DNA of 64,000 nucleotides from the NCBI GenBank assembly GCA_003342895.1, contig PTFA01000017.1, positions 1,362,016-1,426,015 on the forward strand, written 5' to 3'. Shown one piece after another: positions 61,460 to 64,000 of the stretch. Position 1 is the stretch's first letter. Each line of letters begins with the position of its first letter. The notes under the pieces are model-generated. The model searched no databases. It worked only from the letters and a program-made list of their open reading frames with translations, and was not told where the DNA came from. Origin of the DNA: Casuarius casuarius (Eukaryota > Chordata > Aves > Casuariiformes > Casuariidae). A program made the translations under genes and the position numbers.

Positions 61460-63697
61460 ATTTTTCCAAATGCCAGCCCATGTCTCAGCTTATGGTATTT
61501 GCCATAGTATATGAAGCTCCATATGTTGTTTTTTGTAACGTCAGCTTTGAATTCCTCACTTCTTCCTGTACCAACTCTCTTTTCTTCTGTGTTTTGGATT
61601 TTCCAGTATCGACCACACTTGAGATTTTTTTTCCCTTACTGTCTGCTGCCTCACTTCTGAACAGTGCTGTGCAAAATGAGCCTCTGCCCAACACAGCCAA
61701 AGGCTTTAACCATTTCCTCTGAGATCCTTGTAAATGCATGACTATCTTCAGTAAATTTACTCTGGACCAGGTACATTCTTTTGAATGATAATTTATAATA
61801 TCTATGTCTATCAGTAGTTTCCTGTCACATGTTTTGCTCCAGATCCTGACCAAATTTCCCATCAGGGAACTTTTGTAACAAGTCTGGTTTTAAACAGACT
61901 GGAGCCCACAACCCAGTCACAGAGACTGGCTCATCAACCATAAATTGGTCATTCCTGAAAACAGTAAAAACACCAAAGATACCAGGACCACCTATAATCA
62001 GAAACAGCACTGCTTTTCCTCTTCTAGCACCCCTTCTGATCTGTTCCTCCACTCAGATGGCTGCCTTTCCTTTTTTTGCGTGTGTGTGTGATCCCAAGTA
62101 TTCTTCAGAGAGCTTAAGCAACCACACAGTTTCTCTTCACCCACGTTTCTCTTTTTCTAATTGCGTTGCATGACATGGCAAGAGAACTAAACTAATACCA
62201 TATGACTCTTGTAAGAGCATCTTCAAGGTACCTTATCCATAAACATGCTCTAAAAAAGGTGTCTTTAAGTTTTTCATAGTTTTTTTTTTCTTCTCTGGGT
62301 CACTATTAATGAAATTATCTTTTCAAATTTATGTGAGGTTTTTTCATATCTAATGTGTAGGGGAGGAAGAAGCCATTAAACAGGAAATGAAGCTTGCTTT
62401 TTCATCAGAAAAGCAAAAACCTGAAATATTTTTGTGCATTATTATCCAGCAAAATGCAAAGTCTAAAACAAAATAAAACTAACGAAACCCTCAAAATTAT
62501 TTAGAAGTGGGATGTTCCGCTGTCACTAGCATCCCTAGAGCTTTTTTGAGACTATCAGCTAATTCTGCACATGGTATATTGTAAATAAAGTATCACATGA
62601 GTCCTTTTCTTCCTGTAGTAGAACCAAGTGATTAATGCAGCTCTGCTGTGCTCTTCGTCCTTCACTTTAATGAGTCATGCAAGCTGGGTAATGGTGGCCT
62701 CGCATCCTTTTCAGTCGGGGTTTATTTGAATACTTGTTAATTTCTCAGGGCCACTATAATCAGGATGTTACGTATTAAAGGGGGCGTGCAAGATTACAGC
62801 TTTTGACAGCCTTCCATCTTAAAAATAAATTTAGCAATTATAATAAGATGAAATCATCTCCTGTTTTTCTGAGAAATGAAAAAAGCTTTATTTAAAGAAA
62901 AAATAAAGAATAACTGGTCTCAAATTTACTCCATGGGGAGTTTTGGGTCTAAGTAACTGCTCAGAGACTAATTTGCTCAGCACACATCAGCGAAATGCTC
63001 TGGATCTCCAGCTGGGACAAGACAGAGCATGCACTGACAGCAGGCAACTGCTTTTGTACCCTCAGTGCCAAGGCAGCCCCCACAGTCTTTCCACACCTGT
63101 ACTGGAGAGCTGATACCCACAGCAGCACGTGTCACCCAGCCCTGAGCCTTGCCTTTGCCCATGCATTTGCATGGGCAACCTCCTCTTAGACTCAAGTGGT
63201 CAGTCTCACACAGAGACATCACTGGACCCAGTACTAACAGCGAGGCGGCTGATAAATACATTTGACACTCCACAGTTCTAGAAAAAAGGAAACAGAAGAC
63301 CAAAATTAAACCACCGCATCGATCCTTGTGTGCTTTTGCAGCTTCTATCAGCTGCCAAGCTTTACCAGTGGTCTGCGGCATGTCAGGGAGCTGAAAGCAT
63401 CTCTAGCTCTCATCCTAACCCCTAGACCACCCTTTCTTTGTTGAAATTCAGATCCTGGGAGCATCAAACAATATTCATTGTTCTCTCTTGTAATGTGAGT
63501 ACTTAATTAATGACTGACATCCTTCAAGCACAGATCTAACCACAAGTACAATGTACCTTCTACTATATAGGCCCTCCTCCCCCACTATGGCAGTAGCAAA
63601 AACAAGACCAAACAAAATCTTTCTGCAATTTTGGTTTCCATGGCTCCCAAGGTTGGGATTCATCTAATGAAATGCAGATGTCCATCCACACAGCCCT
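61460..63697. other. Noncoding DNA; candidate conserved block at 62.63-62.87 kb
   Basis: No supported gene. At 62630-62870 repeat-free sequence contains GTGATTAATGCAG, a TGAGTCA AP-1-type word and several ATTA words in close order, resembling a conserved noncoding element. Confidence 0.3.
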
Positions 63698-63727
63698 AGG
63701 TGCTTCTAGGTGCTTCAAGGTGCTTCA
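63698..63727 (+). repeat. Three 10-bp tandem units
   Basis: AGGTGCTTCT, AGGTGCTTCA and AGGTGCTTCA in direct succession. Confidence 0.9.
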
Positions 63728-64000
63728 CAATCATCTCTTTCACACAGTGCATCATGAATCACACCGTTTCTATTGCCTCAAAAGGGTCTCAGTTAGATTT
63801 ACTTGTCTAGACTGCAGATACCTAATATTTGAATCCCACTCAAATTGTCATCTGCTTATATCATTCAAGGTTCCACATGGTCTTTCACCTAAAACTTAGC
63901 CTGCTTCCACATCAGTGACTGTCAGCCCAGCACAGCCATAAACAGGCACACTTGACAAGCTCTCCAAATATACTTCAAGCAGAGCACTGGTAGAAATTTG
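63728..64000. other. Noncoding DNA to window end
   Basis: Nothing recognised. Confidence 0.4.

Noticed and set aside
62977..63381. 134-aa Cys-rich minus frame
   Set aside because: No ordered cysteine pattern of a known family; opposed by a plus frame; likely chance.
1..64000. CRISPR arrays, tRNA, rRNA, snRNA genes, mitochondrial insertions, or a novel multi-gene system
   Set aside because: No spaced direct repeats, cloverleaf or box-type signatures, or clustered coding genes were found. The content is ordinary vertebrate noncoding DNA with retroelements.

Overview
This window looks like about 64 kb of AT-rich, gene-poor nuclear DNA from a bird (another sauropsid is less likely but not excluded). 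The main clue is the repeats. There are four comparatively young CR1 LINE copies that carry the CR1 reverse-transcriptase protein sequence and the CR1 hallmark 3' end built of 8-bp units (ATTCTATG/ATTCTGTG type). There are also two much older, heavily mutated CR1 copies of the kind shared widely by amniotes, plus MIR-like SINE remnants. One LTR-type element with its own TATA box and polyadenylation signal is present, and a second LTR-like block is possible. Six isolated N bases and one 5-N gap indicate a draft assembly.

I found no intact protein-coding gene, tRNA, rRNA, CRISPR array or bacterial-type operon. The sequence is either intergenic or inside a very large intron; nothing in it decides which. 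The open reading frames are short and are explained by CR1, by GC-rich blocks that lack stops on both strands, or by chance.

Layout. 0.6-1.7 kb: CR1 copy 1 (minus). 2.87-3.06 kb: perfect 91-bp tandem duplication. 6.9-8.4 kb: CA microsatellite and short perfect hairpins. 10.3 kb: MIR-like SINE. 13.3-16.2 kb: CR1 copies 2 and 3 (both minus); copy 3 is joined at its 5' end to the first 36 codons of an ADP-ribosylation factor (ARF) mRNA in the same orientation. 16.8-18.0 kb: ancient CR1 (plus). 26.7-36.6 kb: a strong orphan CpG island at 28.6-28.9 kb with four CTCF-like motifs around it. 39.5 kb: GC-rich LTR-like block. 42.2-43.2 kb: young CR1 3' end (plus) tail-to-tail with an ancient CR1 (minus). 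46.3-47.05 kb: LTR (minus). 47.6 kb: old inverted-repeat family remnant. 55.9-56.3 kb: GC-rich block with an unrecognised minus ORF. 61.06-61.46 kb: weak candidate terminal exon. The rest is ordinary AT-rich DNA, some of it with the texture of conserved noncoding elements.

The most interesting item is the ARF-CR1 chimera, which fits template switching by the CR1 reverse transcriptase. The orphan CpG island between outward- and inward-facing CTCF-like motifs is second. I do not see a new multi-gene biological system here.
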